Source: Ruminococcaceae bacterium UBA1448 (GTDB lineage: Bacteria; Bacillota; Clostridia; Oscillospirales; Ruminococcaceae). From it: DNA of 5,637 nt. Shown here in pieces: positions 4,462 through 5,637 of this stretch; positions within the stretch are counted from its first letter, which is position 1; each line of letters opens with the position of its first letter. The translations under genes and the position numbers were made by a program. Location of the stretch: NCBI GenBank assembly GCA_002329405.1, contig DCTE01000215.1:1-5637 (forward strand). The letters are read 5' to 3'. The notes beneath the pieces were generated by a model, which worked only from the letters and a program-made list of their open reading frames with translations, searched no databases and was not told the origin of the DNA.

Positions 4462-5637
4462 ATGTATCAAAATAAAGCTGTTTCAGAAACAGATGACAGG
4501 CAGAATGAAAAATGGCTCGGAGTCTGGATCCGCCAGAACCGGCTGCAAAAAAACTGGAGCCAGGATGGGCTCTGCAAAGGCATCTGTGCAGTCTCCTATC
4601 TCTCTAAAATTGAACAGGGCAAAGTGATACCCGCACCGGAAATCCTTTACGCCCTTGCCGGAAAACTGGACGGCAGCTGGGAAACCGACCCGGATGTCCT
4701 TGCACGTTACCGAAGTCTGATTGATGCGCAATATCAGTATATATTCACCCTCAATGTGAATGACTATACTCAATCGTACGCAGATTTTGAACAATGCCGT
4801 GCAGCAATAGCTGCAAGCCCCTTTCTGCTCGACTGTCTGCTGCTGGAAATATGGTTAGACGAACGTCCAAAGGCCGAACTGGATGGACTCCGGTGTTATC
4901 TTGGCGCAATGAGCAGCAGACAGCACCAACTGTATCTGATGCTGACCGACAGACAGGCTTCTGTGCAGCTGTATCCGTCAGCATCCACCTGTTACTGGGC
5001 CGGCATCGGTGAATATGAAGCAGGCCATTACACCCATGCAGTTGAATTGCTGACCCGTGCATATAACCTGGCGTCGGAAGACGGGGAACTTTACCTGCAA
5101 ACCAGCTGCCGAATATTTATCGGCAACTGTTATGCCAATATGCTGGATGTCGAACAGATGCAGCGTCATTACCACGCTGCCAGAAAAATGTCAAAAGCTC
5201 TGGGACAGTACAGCGAACTGAGCAGCATCGACTATAATCTTGCATCTACCGAACTGGAAATAGGAGATTTTACAACTGCTTATCAGTATTTTTCCAACCT
5301 GTCCAACCCATCCGCGCTTGACCTTCACAAGCTGGCCATCTGCTGTGAAAAACTGGGCAACCGGCAGGCAGCACTTGATGCGCTGGAACAGGTACATACC
5401 ACTGACTACAACTTCCCGGAAAAAGAAATTATGGACAAAATGTGTGAACTTGTACGTTTTCGGCTGACACATCCTGACTATCTGTCTGATACCGGATATG
5501 GAGAGTTGTTGCTGGACACCTTCGCAGAGATACGCCAAAATCTGCCTGCTGGATATGCAGCATTCCATCTGCCGTGGGTGCTGGAATGGTACCGGGAACA
5601 CCGGCTTTATAAAGATGCTTTTCAGCTTTTATTAGAT
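4462..5637 (+). CDS. XRE family HTH regulator with TPR-like C-terminal region (partial, open at window end)
   Basis: The frame from ATG 4462 is open for 392 codons to the window edge without a stop. AAAGGAGG (4446-4453) lies 8 nt upstream and supports the start. Residues 19-69 form an XRE/Cro-C1 helix-turn-helix: LGVWIRQNRLQKNWSQDGLC, then a recognition region with VSYLSKIEQGKV (44-55) and PAPEILYALAGKL (57-69). The rest is helical, with TPR-like pairs at roughly 177-205 (YWAGIGEYEAGHYTHAVELLTRAY core), 212-247, 254-285 and 287-310 (LAICCEKLGNRQAALDALEQV). This architecture is shared with Firmicutes regulators whose TPR domain senses peptides or partner proteins (Rgg, PlcR, PrgX types) and with many uncharacterised clostridial regulators. 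No ligand can be inferred, and no signal-peptide gene is visible upstream. It is transcribed divergently from the padR operon across 144 bp. Family architecture is fairly sure; the role is unknown. Confidence 0.87.
   Translation, partial: MYQNKAVSETDDRQNEKWLGVWIRQNRLQKNWSQDGLCKGICAVSYLSKIEQGKVIPAPEILYALAGKLDGSWETDPDVLARYRSLIDAQYQYIFTLNVNDYTQSYADFEQCRAAIAASPFLLDCLLLEIWLDERPKAELDGLRCYLGAMSSRQHQLYLMLTDRQASVQLYPSASTCYWAGIGEYEAGHYTHAVELLTRAYNLASEDGELYLQTSCRIFIGNCYANMLDVEQMQRHYHAARKMSKALGQYSELSSIDYNLASTELEIGDFTTAYQYFSNLSNPSALDLHKLAICCEKLGNRQAALDALEQVHTTDYNFPEKEIMDKMCELVRFRLTHPDYLSDTGYGELLLDTFAEIRQNLPAGYAAFHLPWVLEWYREHRLYKDAFQLLLD

Noticed and set aside
4483..5601. Minus-strand open frames of 65-136 codons on the right side
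   Set aside because: All are antisense to the XRE-TPR coding frame, which has a good start, a binding site and conserved HTH residues.
1..5637. Mobile element, CRISPR array, tRNA or rRNA
   Set aside because: No terminal inverted repeats with a transposase, no regularly spaced repeats with unique spacers, and no cloverleaf or rRNA-like sequence were found.

Overview
The window looks like chromosomal DNA from a low-to-mid GC member of the Firmicutes, probably a gut-type Clostridia (Oscillospirales or a close relative). The reasons are strong AAGGAGG-type ribosome binding sites 7-8 nt before every start, sigma-A style promoters, a dapL-type lysine branch, a PadR/DUF2812 gene pair, and an XRE-TPR regulator whose helix-turn-helix resembles those common in Clostridia. 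The genus is inference. I see no sign of a mobile element, tRNA, rRNA or CRISPR array.

Layout. Positions 1-96 are the last 31 codons of CTP synthase (pyrG), cut by the left edge. A 76-bp gap leads to dapL (LL-diaminopimelate aminotransferase, 173-1366) on the same strand. A strong hairpin at 1381-1416 sits between dapL and a convergent gene block and probably terminates from both sides. The minus-strand block, read right to left, is a PadR-family repressor (4317-4003), a DUF2812 membrane protein (3989-2763) and a CE15-like alpha/beta hydrolase without a signal peptide (2728-1427). The first two are 13 bp apart and the second gap is 34 bp. To the right, a divergent plus-strand gene starts at 4462 and stays open to the window end (392 codons visible). 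It encodes an XRE helix-turn-helix protein with a TPR-like C-terminal region.

How it fits together. pyrG and dapL are housekeeping genes (CTP synthesis, and lysine/peptidoglycan precursor synthesis). The 144-bp divergent region at 4318-4461 is the control centre of the rest. A near-ideal promoter (TTGACA-17-TACAAT) drives the PadR operon, and a 17-bp perfect palindrome plus an 11-bp direct repeat covers its start site. This looks like an autorepressed PadR switch. The repressor probably responds to an unknown signal, such as a membrane-active or phenolic compound, and controls a membrane protein and possibly a cytoplasmic esterase.

The most interesting point is the linkage of a CE15-type (glucuronoyl-esterase-like) hydrolase to a PadR/DUF2812 membrane-response pair. 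The hydrolase appears to lack the canonical catalytic glutamate position, and it may also have its own weak promoter within the end of the DUF2812 gene. The divergent XRE-TPR regulator may share control through this region.
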